NCBI RefSeq assembly: GCF_901933205.1
Contig: NC_044582.1
Coordinates: forward strand, 15,605,820 to 15,669,819
Reading direction: 5' to 3'
Length of the DNA stretch: 64,000 bases
Source: Camarhynchus parvulus
Taxonomy: Eukaryota > Chordata > Aves > Passeriformes > Thraupidae
A program made the position numbers and the translations under genes. Positions 25,401 through 35,650 of this stretch are shown piece after piece; within the stretch, counting starts at the first letter, position 1, and every line of letters begins with the position of its first letter. The notes below the pieces were generated by a model. That model did no database searches and had not been told where the DNA came from. It was given only the letters and a program-made list of their open reading frames with translations.

Positions 25401-28400
25401 TTTTACTGGTGATGCCCAAGCTGCGCAAGAATCCTGCTCACTCACCAGCAGTGGAAGAGGAGCTGCAGTGCTAACAGGGCCTGTGACTTCCCATTAATTA
25501 CAAGGTGCTGTGATTGCACATTTACATTTGCTGCTGATGATGGTGTCTTTCAGAAAAAGGTATAGAGGATTTTACATGACTTTCAGCTGGAACACAGTGT
25601 CACCAACACTCCCCCTCCCAGGCTGGTGGAGCAGTTCTGATTGCCTGCAACACTTTATTAATAGACTTGCTAACATCAAGGAAAGGTTGATGAACACTTA
25701 GGATACAGGAAAGTGCCAGTGACTGCACCTTGCGCTGCTTCTGCTAATAATGTGTAGAAATGATAAATAATGTATGTATTTTCTGCCTGAGACAAGTTAG
25801 TGTCACCAATAGGTGGCCTTTCCTTGGCCTGTCGCAACAGCATTCAGCAGCCCTGACTTTCTGATGCTCACACCAGGGCAGGGACAGGGGAGTGTGTCCT
25901 TCTTGCTCCATGGTTTGTCTGGTAGTAGAGACCTGAGGGCTTTCATGCCTCAAACAGAAGCATCTTTTCCCAAAGAAACCCTTATTCCAGAGGTGATATC
26001 TGACCTTGGGTGCATTGCTCTGGAGGGGGGTCATGAGAGTTGGTTTCAACCACGTATTTGATTATATATCAGTAAAATCCACCAAGGCTGTCCTCAGCAA
26101 GGACATCGCAGTGGCTTGAGTGGTGTTTTTTGCACTTGCAGTGGATGGAAAATGCAGCTGGTTAAAAACCCTTCTTTATGGGGAGGAAGATGATTTTCCA
26201 TGAAAGGCTAGACAGGTATTGAGGTGCCTTGTAATCACCTGGCATGAACAGGGCAAAATTTAGCTCTTTATAAGAAGCAGGACTTGAGTTCCTGGGCTTG
26301 GACAGCATCTTCTCCAGGTGCTCTGATCCTCCTGTGCTTGTAGCCCCCAATACACCTCATATCCAGTAAATCCAGCCACTGCTGGGGAAAATTAAGTGAG
26401 ATAGGCTTTATCAGCTCCAGACAGAACAATCTGCTTCAGAAACACCTCTCCCATGATAGGGATCAGGCCTAACTGATACAGGAACTCCCACTGGTGTGTA
26501 TCAGAGCATCTGTGAGCCACAACATGGAGCCTCCTCTTTGCCTTTATTGAAATGTAAAAGATTTCCGGAGGTTCTGACAACAATCAGACTAATTAGTGGG
26601 TGCAGATAGGGGTGTGAGGTTCCTGGATACTCAAGGCTGCTCTGCACTGCTTGGATGCCACAGGCAACCAGGTCTGTAGCAAGGGCAGCCCAGATGAGCA
26701 AGAGAAGGTGGATTTCAGGTAACTTTGGCTACTCTAGACTCAACCCTTGACTGGCTGCTGAGCAAGGCCTTTGTGCTGCAATAACTTCTCCTCAAGGCCT
26801 GCTGTGCAGTGACTTTCCATGGATATCACTAGAGAGTTTCCTCCATTCCCCTAGAGCTGTACAGTGTGCTTTCTACTTCATTTTACCCCAGTAATGGCAC
26901 TAACTGCTGGGAAGCAGACAACATCAGTTCCAGGTGTGGCTTTGTGACTGACCAGCTCCTTGGAGAGCAGTCAGCTCACTTCAGCCATATCCATGGAAGC
27001 TGCTCTGCCAGATAATTGAGGCCATCTGAAGCAGTTTGAGCACCCAGCTCTCAGGCACTGCATCATTGGCAGGCTGTGGAAGGCTGAGCCCTGTGTCTGC
27101 TCATGGAGTCACTGAGCTCTGTACAGTTTGGTCCAGGCTCTGCTATTCTATATCAGCTCTCCCCATACAGAAAGGAGCATTGGTGCTTCCCAAAGGCCTG
27201 GCAAAATGAAAAGAAGCAGTGGGTGGTTCAAACTGCACTGCTGGGGCCATGCACTGCACATGGCTGGGATGTGTGTTTGGGGACACTGATGCTCCTCCCA
27301 GAGCATTTTCCCCATCCTCCTCACAGGCTGGCGCTGATGGGAATGTGAGTGTTGGATGAACACAGAACTAAGGGGGAACAGTTGATGGAGGGATGCAAAC
27401 AGAGGGCCAAAACCACAAAGGCATTTTACTGGGCAAGCTGCCTCTTTTTTTTGCTTCTTGAAGTAAACATTTAAACTCCTCCCTGGATTTGCACTAAGAG
27501 AAGGGACATCCCTTCTTTGTGGCTGAGTGGCCTTTCTTCACAAGCGGGACATGGATTCACATTCAGCATGTTGGGTTGGGCTCACAGGCCTTTAACTGCC
27601 CTTTCCTTTATGAAGCCTCGTTAAAGAAAAAAGAATCCTCTGGCAAATTATCCTTTCCAGGTGGATGGAGGCAATGGCATGGCCTCACAAAGCCTGTTCA
27701 GATCAAATGGCAGCCTGCTGAGACAATAAGGGAAAAAAAGTATTACATCCCTGTGGGGATCTGAAGTAGGCACACATTCTGAGCAAAGCATTTTATGATC
27801 ACTCAAGAAGAGTTTTGGGAAGCTTTTTTTTTATATATATGGGCAGTTTTGATCTCAACTATCCATAGTTTTGGCCCTTGATGCTGCCAATTACCTCTGT
27901 ATAATATGGATTTAAAATACTTGCCTCACTGTCTTGCTAGCTGAAGGCATGCTTTTTGTACATCCAAGAGGATGAAAAGTAGCACAAAAAATTCAGCAAA
28001 TTGGCCTTTATCCTTTAAATCCTCTGCTTCAAAAACCCCACAAGTCTCAGCAGGCTTTATGTACTGAGGACTTTTTTATTTTGCTTTGGATTTGTTATTC
28101 TCTTGCTGCTTAATTTTTGTTTGAAGACAAACTCTTTAGGTGGTGACATAGAAATGTAGAAATATAGTAGATGAGGGAAAAAAATGATTCTGACTTCAGG
28201 TGGAGAATATTTTAGTATTAATTAGAATAATATTTGATATTCTGATTTCAGGTGAGTGAGTAATTGAAGACATTTGAGGAGGGTTTATGTTTCATGATGT
28301 GTGTGTAAAGGCCTCTTGGAAAGCAGAAATGTGAAAATCTTGGTATTTGATCTCATTGTGACTACCAATATTCATATTTCTAATGTTAAAAAAGTCTTGT

Positions 28401-28814
28401 TCTCTTCAGATAGTGCTTGTAATGAAATATCTCAAAAGACACATAAAGCACAGGAATCATTCATGGGATTGTATAGAAACAGAAAGCCTGAGAAAGTTTT
28501 CACTGAAAAATCTTTACTTTTTTTTCCATTCAAAACTATTATTAGACAGTGGGAAAGGAAACAAACACCTTCCCTCTAAATTGATGAGACTGTGTATTTT
28601 AAAAACGGGCTGTGATTTTAGTCTCACCTTTTATAATAGGATTTTTGGGAAGCAAATTTAGACCTGAGTGTTGTTGATGTGAAGATGGCTCCGTTTCTCA
28701 GGAAAGCTGAGGAGAATAAGGCACCAGAGACCAGGGCTGCTGGGCCAAGTCCCCTGTTCTCAGTGCTCTTTGCTCCTGGTTAAAAGCAGCTTCTCACATG
28801 TCTCTACAGGTTGT
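13446..28814. other. Gene-free upstream sequence
   Basis: No coding exon, RNA gene or clear transposon fragment is visible in this stretch of about 15 kb. Open frames stay below about 126 codons, occur equally on both strands and overlap each other. Small local features are an AAT-rich patch (18457-18494), a TGTTATAT/ATATAACA inverted repeat (15966-15973 and 15988-15995) and A-rich sequence at 20552-20590. The part 17100-17370 is AT-rich, non-repetitive and motif-dense, and could be a conserved non-coding element. Confidence 0.6.
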
Positions 28815-29050
28815 ACTGGTTTAAATACAACAGGGGAAGTTTGGCAGAGGTCTACAGTTTGCTTTTCACTTTAAAGCAGTCCAGTTAAACCAGTGCCAGT
28901 ACTTAGGGCAAATGCATTTAAACCAGTTAACTCTCTAATCAGTTTAACTACCACTGATGCTGTACTGAATTACATTAAATCAGCATAAGTGAGAGTTTAA
29001 CCTGGTTTATCTACGTCTGCTCTGGCCTTTGCACCAGTTTAATTAACTGG
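28815..29050. repeat. Cluster of TTAAACCAG / CTGGTTTAA motifs in both orientations
   Basis: Six related elements lie within 236 bp: ACTGGTTTAAAT (28815-28826), CCAGTTAAACCAGTG (28881-28895), TTTAAACCAGTTAACT (28917-28932), CAGTTTAACT (28940-28949), AGTTTAACCTGGTTTA (28994-29009) and CCAGTTTAATTAACTGG (29034-29050). Several are near-palindromes. The core AACCAGTT or AACCTGGTT resembles the binding motif of grainyhead/CP2-family factors (consensus AACCGGTT), which would suggest an enhancer. An old palindromic DNA-transposon remnant with repeated terminal-like sequence is the main alternative. No coding potential is evident. Confidence 0.5.
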
Positions 29051-32000
29051 ATTTGCAATGCCTGTTGGCCACATGAGGTTTGGCCTCACAAACTTTATTC
29101 CACAGAGGTTTACTGAGTTTCCAGCCCTTGCTGCCAGCCTGTCCATGGCTGTGTCTGTGTCTGGGATAGCTGCTGGGGTCCAGCTCTGGCTGCTTCTGCC
29201 CCCTTCCTTGTTCACAAGAGCTCAGCAGGATGAGCCTTGAGAAGCAAGACTCAAATGATTTCCCACTGGAGGAAAAACTGGTCCCCAGGAGTAATTGATG
29301 ACACGCAGCCTGCTGCCAGCTCTTCTGACCCTGTTCTTGGCCTTGGATTTGTCATTCTCAAGGCAGTAGTTCTTAGAGCTGTTCTAGCCCAGGAGAACCT
29401 CAGCTTTCATTCAAAGAAAAGGCCAACCTCTGCTTCTCCCCTTGCAAATGCACAGTCACCACTTCCGAGTTGACTGGGTGTAACTGGCTGGAAGCCCAGC
29501 TCAGAGCTGGTCAGATCCTGCTCTCCAGGTCAGGGACGGAAGGCACGAGTCCCCAGACTGTCCTCTCCATCCTGCAAGTCTTGTCCCTGAATACCTCCCC
29601 AAACCATGCAGGACTGACCATTTGTCTCTGCAGAGGCAGCTGTGACCCCCCCACACCCTCTGTTTGAACCCAGGAACATCTGCCTCGAGCACCAGGCTCA
29701 GTCTCTGGCGTGGAAATCATGAAGGCAATTCTTTTGATGAAGAACCAAAGGGAATGACTTAATCCCAGTCTAGGCTTTTTTTTTTTTTCGCCCTAAAGCC
29801 AAGTCAGAATGACATTGCTCTTCCAGCTTCTGTTTGTGCCACCACTGCTGTTGCTAACCAGTGTCATGAGTTAGCATCTGGAAAGAGGAACATGTGAAAA
29901 TCAAAACAAGGATATTGAACAAGAGAGATTGTCCAGTTCCCCCTTGAATTCTTCTGTTACCTATCCAAATATGGCAGAGATGAAGAAAGGGAGGACTAGG
30001 AATCAGTGAATGATTCATTAGAGTAACATAATTCATTCGGGAGCCCCAGCTGCAGAATTAATCTCCTTCAGTTCTGCTGATAAAACCACCCTGGGACTGA
30101 CGGGGTTTCAGACTTTGTTCCAAACTGATGACACATTCTTAGAAACTACATTTTAAGATATAAACTCTCCTTATTTCTCCTGGTGTATTCATGTAACAAG
30201 GGGGCCCATTTTCAATCTGAGAACTCTAAACTTTTTTCTAAGATAAGCAAATGCAAATTTTGCAGGGAAATTATTAGACCTGGCAATAGCATCTTGTGTG
30301 GGGCAGGCTGTGGAGAGCAGGGCTGTCCTGCTGAGACATGGGGTAGCTGGCCTGTTGTTTTCCCTCATAAAACGATTTTTTGGATTCCTTCTCAAAACAT
30401 CTGGTTGTTTCTGGCTGTCTAGCAAAGCCCTGCCTGAAAACTTACAAAGCTTGGAAAAATTATTTTGCTGTATGTGGCTGCTGGTTTTCATGTATGTCAG
30501 AGATATGTCATGTCCTGCTCTTGTGACAATCTGGCGAAATGATAATTCTTTGCAAAACTCTATGTAGTATATGCACAGCAAAGCAGCAGTAAAATGTCCA
30601 TGAGTTTCATCCCTCTCAGGCATTTTCCACCCTGAATGGAAGCAGGATTTCCTGTCTGTTACACTTCTGAGGTCCCATCTGTAGGGAGCTGAGAGGAGAT
30701 TGTTCGATTTGTTTTCCTGAGTGGGGAAAAGGAAACCCTTGATTTAAAAGCAGAAAGGGTGAAAACTGCACCTTATTGGAGAAAAGGCTCAAACAGCACT
30801 CAGGGTAGGCAGAAACTGTGATTAAATAAAAGTGTGTGGGTATCACTGGGAGGTAGAGAGAGCTGAAGTCCAAAAGCAGGAAAATGTGTCTTGCCTGGGC
30901 AGAGAGATGGGATGGCAGCTGGAGAAGGAAAGAGATGGGTGACAGGCTGGGGGTCCCAGTGTGGCTGGAGAAAAAGGAACTGGGACAAGAAAAGAGATAT
31001 TGGAGATGGGAGATTTTAACTGGCATTATATGTGCTTGGTGGAGCAAAGAAATGGGACAGGGATGTTCCTGTGAGACTCTACAGAATCTCTCCATGGCTA
31101 CTGGAAGCTCTCACTTAAATGCCCCCTTTCTTTCATACTCAATACTGAAAGCTTTTACCAAGTCTTCTTCCTTGTAGGGAGATAAAGAATGATAACAACT
31201 TCTTGTCTTTTAGTCTGCAGGGGTAAATTGCATTCTCTTCACGAATTTCACAGTGTACAATGCAGAGTATGAATGCAAAAGTCTGGGAACTTTCTTCAAC
31301 ATTAAATCACATGTCTGCTTATTTTTTATTTTGAATAGCAGCATTGACTGCTTCCTTTCCTCTTCACATGAATGCACAAATAGTTGATGCGGGGGAATTC
31401 TTGCAAACTGGGAACTCTGCTGAGTTGTGTGTCAATTTTTTGCCTACTTATAGAGATATCAATCTATGTTGTTGCTCCCTGCTGTCAACTAGAGATCCCC
31501 AGACTGTGATTGGAGTAACATTACTGATGGGAGAATCATTTTAAATGGTACTTGTAGGCTAGAATAAGAAGAAAAATACAAATGATGAGAATTCTAAGTG
31601 AGTATGTTACAAATAAGGGAATTGCAAAGAGTAATGGGGGGGAGAGAAGTGGCAGCTCTGCTCGATGTGCTTGCTGCACATTAAATTTTGTACCCCATGG
31701 TATCTGAAAAGCATTGCTGAAATCACAGGAAATGTTGGTTCAGAAAGAGAGAGAGCTGTGTTTCCTGATAAATCTTTCTCAGGAGCTGCACAACCAAAGT
31801 CCTTCAGTCTCCCAAATCTTTGTGCTGCTTTCTCAGCCTTGATGAGAATCCACTCTGAAAAGGAGAATTTGCCCAATAAGCTGAACACATTTTAATGACT
31901 TTAGCAAAATTAGATCCATATTTGAAGAATATCTGAACAATGCTGACCCAGTGTCTACATGGCACTGGGGAGCCCAGACACAAGTGCTCGTGGCCTTTGA

Positions 32001-34754
32001 GGGAGTTGTGTTAGTTTGGGTGAAAAATGAGACAGAAGTGTCACATAAACACTGAGACTGCCTTTATTGCTGGGTTAATTTCCAGCTCTGGAAAGGATTT
32101 GGCAAGGACTTGCTTTCAAGCAATAGAAAACCAAGCTGAGCATTCCCTGTAAGCCCAAGATCTGAATACAAGGCTATCCCTAATGAAACCTGACTTCACC
32201 TCCTAGGGAGTGTTTGGGACTTGCTTCTAGGCCATTGTCCTACAGAAATACTTCCTAGTAAGAGTCTTAGTAGGGTTATGCCCATGATGTGAACACTAGA
32301 TTGACGTTCATGTTCTGCCACTGATTTGATGTTTGACAAGTGACCCTTCCGTGTTTTGTTTTTCACTGCTAAACTGGATAATTGTTCTTGCTCACCTCCC
32401 TAAAGCAGTGTGACATTCATAACTGGAAAGCAATCAACAGAGCTGTACAGAATTCCAGCTATAGAGAGTAACTATAGAAATCTGAACCCTGCAGCAACAC
32501 AATAGTCACTCAATCTTAAATTTTACCTGTTGTGTATTTTGGGGTTAATTTAATTTTCTTTATAGCAATTTAATTGCAATATTGGCACAATATTGGGGCA
32601 TGCTTACGGATTAGTATCCTGCTTAAGCACAGTGGAAGTATTGTTCTTTCACCCTGAAAGATGAACTCTAAAATGATATTATAAACACAGATGACTTCTA
32701 TTATGAATAGAATGCTTTGTATGACTCAGCAAAGCAGTGTCAAGGTCCCAGCTAGCCCAGGTGCAATGAGAAATTGCCTCGATCTGAGCACCAGATAAAA
32801 CTTTACATTGCACAGAGGCTGCAAGACAGAAACAAAAGATTCATGGTCTGATGAGAAGTAAACCAAATTCCTTTCTCCCTGGGAGCTGCACACACAGCTC
32901 CTGCTGAAGCTGTGGTAACTCAAGTGAAGCAGCATTGCCTGAGATATGTATTTGAATAAGAGATCTTTGCTCTTTAGAACTAGTGCTATAATTAAAGCGG
33001 AGCTGAAGGCTCATAAGCTGTACATTTTGAACAGCAGAAAAGAATATCTCATTTTTACACCTGGAAAAATAGAAACAAAATCATTGCAAAGAGATGAGTC
33101 CTGCTGTTTACTGCCTTCATCAAATCATGGAGTGATTCCTCACTTGTGAAAACACAGCTCCTCAGCAACACCCCCTAACCCACAGAGGCTCAGGCTGTAA
33201 ATGTAGCTAGCAGTGGGTTTATTCTAAGTTGTTTTTAATTGTTTGTTGGTTGCCTCTTTTTTTTTTTATCCCCAAAGCACTGTTAGCAAGCCTACTCCTC
33301 TGTCGAGCCGTCCCAGCCATCTGCCAATGTGGGCTCAAAAGAACATTCTTCAGGGCATTATCCAATTTGTTGTATCTGATTCATTAAAGTAATTACACTT
33401 GCTATTAAGTCATTGCTTGGAGTTTGGCAGCTGCATAATAATCTGAGACTTAAATTTCTGAAGCAAGCTAAAATTCTTGGGTTTATTTTATCAAATCCTC
33501 ACATTGCCTGAAATGAGCAGGAGTCCTGGCTGCCCAGGTGTGAGCAGTCCCTGGTGCAGCACTGAGCAGCTTTGGCAGTTGTGAGGGAGGAAAAGGATGT
33601 GTGGAAAAGACACTTTTTCTGTTTTTTCTGGTGTGTTAGAGTCGCTGGAGTTCCAGTGGTGTGATTTTAGCTGTGATATGATGGCACCACAATTATTAGG
33701 TATCAGTTACCAACAGCATCCTCAAATGTCCCAGGCCTCTGAGTTGTGCTGTGACTTCATTAAGAGAGGCCAAAGCTCTGGGAAAATGCCATGGATGAAA
33801 TTATCTGTGGAATTTCTGTACTGAGGGTGGTCCCTGCCATCCTAATGTCACAGCAGGTAAGGGGACAGGACAGAGCTGGGGAAGGTTTCTTGCCCTCTGT
33901 TTTGTAGGAGAGATTAGAGATGTCCTGAGCCAGTCAGTGCTGGTAGAAGGGCCCTTGTGAGCACAGGGACAGAGCCCCATTCCCGAAATCCATGTGCCTG
34001 CAGCACAAACCCCCAAACTGAAGAAAACAACAAAGGCCAAACAGGATCATTTAATAAGTTCTGAATGGGACCCTCCACCTCCAGGGTCTTTGAACCCCAG
34101 GAAGGACCAACACCTCCACTCAGAGGGGCTGAGCAGGCACAGGACATCTCTGATCCCTGACACCACCAAAACCTCCTGTGCTGAGACCTCCCTGGCTCTC
34201 CCTGGGACTGGCACCTGTGTGGGTACAATGGCTGGGGGCAGAGGCTCTTCCCACCTCTATGTTTATCTGCTCTTAGTGTCCCAAATGTGCCAGGAGCCAA
34301 ACTGTACGATGAAATGGCATTAAAACATTTCTTGCTGGAAATAACTGATTTGCCAGCATAACTGCTGATTTCCTTAGAAGCCCAGCTGGCTTCAAAGGTT
34401 CTATTTTGCTGAACCTTTCTTTGCCATGTTGATGAGCTTTGGACTCTTTATGAAAGCAGATAAAGTTCAAAGGAAGCCACTTAGAGCTGTCAATTCTTGT
34501 GCTGGGAACTTAATTGGAGAAGTGCAAAGTCCTGGCATGCAAATTCTCATTGCTTTTGTACCCGTCAAAGTAAGTTACAGTAAATGTCCCACGCTCTGTC
34601 ACCGCTTGATCTCTGCTATGGGCATTCAAACCCATCACTGGGTTTGGACTCCTGGGTTCTAACTGAACCCCTGGCAGGGCTGATTCCAGGTCTGCAGCAG
34701 GGCAGGAATGCTGTTTGCAGCTGGACACAGATGTTCCCAAGGGGAGATGGAGAG
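29051..34754. other. Gene-free upstream sequence
   Basis: No exon or RNA gene is recognisable. Open frames of 144 codons (30189-30623, minus) and 159 codons (30616-31095, minus) have no recognisable domain and look like chance. The stretch 33290-33490 is AT-rich and non-repetitive and may be a conserved element. A good donor-like sequence, CAG|GTAAGG, sits at 33854-33862, but no upstream exon can be defined around it. Confidence 0.55.
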
Positions 34755-35075
34755 CCCTTTGTGCTGGTCCCTTCCAGTACCTGAAGGGAGCCCACAAAAA
34801 GACAGAGAGGGACTTTTTATGAGCTTGTAGTGACAGGATGAGGGAGAATGGATCCAAACTGAGAGCAAGCAGGTTAGATGGTACATGAGGAGGACAGTGT
34901 TCCCTCATGGGGGGAGGTGCTGGCACAGAGCAGCTGTGGCTGCAGCATCCCTGGCAGTGCCCAAGGCCAGCTTGGACTTGGAGCAGCCTGGGACAGTGGA
35001 AGGTGTCCCTGCCCGTGGCAGGGGTGAACGAGATGTGCTTTAAGGTCCCCTCCAGCCCAAACCATTCCGCGGTTT
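34755..35075 (+). mobile_element. CR1 LINE, 3' end fragment
   Basis: This is a 5'-truncated CR1 retroposon in plus orientation. Diagnostic pieces appear in the order of the CR1 3' region: CCTTCCAGTACCTGAAGGGA (34770-34789), GACTTTTTATGAGCTTGTAG near 34811, GGCAGTGCCCAAGGCCAGC near 34953, GTGGAAGGTGTCCCTGCCC near 34997, and a final TTTAAGGTCCCCTCCAGCCC followed by AACCATTCCGCGG. In family members this last part leads into the short terminal microsatellite, which is decayed here. A small deletion near 34880-34920 is likely. The 5' truncation is typical of CR1. The fragment ends within about 60 bp of the first CRE in the MITF promoter. The minus-strand open frame of 212 codons across it is antisense chance. 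Confidence 0.9.
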
Positions 35076-35130
35076 TAGGGACACCCGCAGCGCTTTGCGG
35101 AGGGCCAGGGCCCGGCCGCTGCGGGCAGCG

Positions 35131-35138
35131 TGACGTCA
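35131..35138. promoter_or_regulatory. Cyclic-AMP response element 1
   Basis: The sequence is the perfect palindromic octamer TGACGTCA, flanked by CG on both sides. CREB/ATF-family factors bind this motif. In mammals a CRE in the separate MITF-M promoter carries the alpha-MSH/cAMP response; this one belongs to the exon 1A promoter, about 400 bp upstream of its start codon. Confidence 0.75.
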
Positions 35139-35167
35139 CGCGCGGCACCTGTGCCGTCAGAGCCGCG

Positions 35168-35175
35168 TGACGTCA
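35168..35175. promoter_or_regulatory. Cyclic-AMP response element 2
   Basis: This is a second perfect TGACGTCA, starting 37 bp after the first one and in the same GCGTGACGTCACG context. The two copies share ten or more bases around the core, so the pair may reflect a small local duplication or selection for both sites. Confidence 0.75.
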
Positions 35176-35259
35176 CGGCGCGGGCGGGGCGGCGCAGGGA
35201 GGGGGCGGCAGGTGGCGCGCACGGCCGGGCAGGGCTGGGAATGGCAGCGGGCTGGCAAT

Positions 35260-35285
35260 GGGGCGGGATGGACGGGGCGGGCGGG
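35260..35285 (+). other. Potential G-quadruplex
   Basis: Five runs of three or more guanines (35260-35263, 35265-35267, 35274-35277, 35279-35281, 35283-35285) are separated by loops of 1, 6, 1 and 1 bases. This satisfies the usual four-run G-quadruplex pattern on the plus strand. Such runs are common in GC-rich promoters and also contain GC boxes for SP/KLF factors. Confidence 0.5.
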
Positions 35286-35349
35286 CGGCCCCGCGCTCCG
35301 GCTGACAGCGGCGGCCCGGCCCGGCCCTGCCCTCCCGGCGCGGCGCGGC

Positions 35350-35413
35350 GGGACTTGTAGTGCGCGGCGGGCGGAGGCGGCCGGGCCGGCCCCGGGCGGA
35401 CTACAAGTCCCAG
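35350..35413. promoter_or_regulatory. Inverted pair of ZNF143/THAP11-like elements
   Basis: GGGACTTGTAGT (35350-35361) and its exact reverse complement ACTACAAGTCCC (35400-35411, continuing to AG at 35413) face each other across 38 bp. The plus-strand copy fits the known vertebrate promoter motif ACTACAnnTCCCAG bound by ZNF143 (Staf). The minus-strand copy matches it except at the end, which reads CCCG. ZNF143 sites typically sit within about 100-200 bp of CpG-island start sites, which fits a MITF-A start between here and 35540. Confidence 0.7.
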
Positions 35414-35502
35414 GCGGGGCGGGCGGCGCTGTGTGTGAGCCGAGCCAGCGGCGCGGAGCGGGGCGGGCGGCGCGGCGGGGCTCGCTCGGCGCCGCAGCCG
35501 TA

Positions 35503-35526
35503 ACCTCCCGTCTCTCCCTCTCGCAG
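35503..35526 (+). other. Splice-acceptor-like pyrimidine tract before the MITF start codon
   Basis: The sequence ACCTCCCGTCTCTCCCTCTCGCAG is an uninterrupted pyrimidine-rich tract ending in CAG only 14 bases before the ATG. It would serve well as a 3' splice site, which would mean an additional upstream non-coding first exon. It may instead just be part of the 5' untranslated region. No upstream donor is firmly identifiable. Confidence 0.3.
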
Positions 35527-35540
35527 CGGCCGCGGCGACG

Positions 35541-35644
35541 ATGCAGGCGGAGTCGGGGATCGTGCCGGACTTCGAGGTGGGCGAGGAGTTCCACGAGGAG
35601 CCCAAGACGTACTACGAGCTGAAGAGCCAGCCCCTCAAGAGCAG
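35541..35644 (+). CDS. MITF: MITF exon 1A, first coding exon of isoform A (partial gene)
   Basis: This exon encodes the amino terminus of microphthalmia-associated transcription factor isoform A, a nuclear bHLH-leucine-zipper regulator of pigment-cell, RPE, osteoclast and lysosomal genes. The 34 residues begin MQAESGIVPDFEVGEEF and end with YELKSQPLKS (residues 25-34). They match the vertebrate MITF-A N-terminus as I know it almost residue for residue; mammals have S rather than A at position 3. The SGIV...YELKSQPL block is the conserved N-terminal region shared with TFE3-type relatives. The ATG has a purine at -3 (GACGATG) and lies in the CpG island. The exon ends with two bases (AG) of a split codon before a GT donor, consistent with the Ser-Ser-Ser-Ala-Glu-His-Pro junction to exon 1B. 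The bHLH-Zip exons are outside the window. Identity is very secure. Confidence 0.97.
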
Positions 35645-35650
35645 GTGGGG
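35642..35650 (+). other. MITF: Splice donor of MITF exon 1A
   Basis: The exon/intron border reads CAG|GTGGGG, with the intron starting at 35645. The first six positions around the cut (CAG|GTG) fit the vertebrate donor consensus. Using it leaves codon phase 2, which agrees with the known protein junction into exon 1B. Reading through instead adds non-conserved GC-rich translation ending in a stop at 35733-35735. Confidence 0.9.

Noticed and set aside
1..34754. Possible FRMD4B exons (the neighbour of MITF in mammals)
   Set aside because: No FERM-domain-like or other FRMD4B-like peptide was recognised in any frame, so the gene is only an expectation from synteny.
34510..35148. Minus-strand frame of 212 codons just upstream of MITF
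   Set aside because: Most of it is antisense to the CR1 fragment at 34755-35075 and it has no protein similarity I can recognise.
35075..35622. Large overlapping open frames in the CpG island (176 and 145 codons on the minus strand, 151 codons on the plus strand)
   Set aside because: GC-rich sequence has few stop codons. The frames overlap each other and the real MITF frame and give low-complexity Arg/Ala/Pro/Gly translations.
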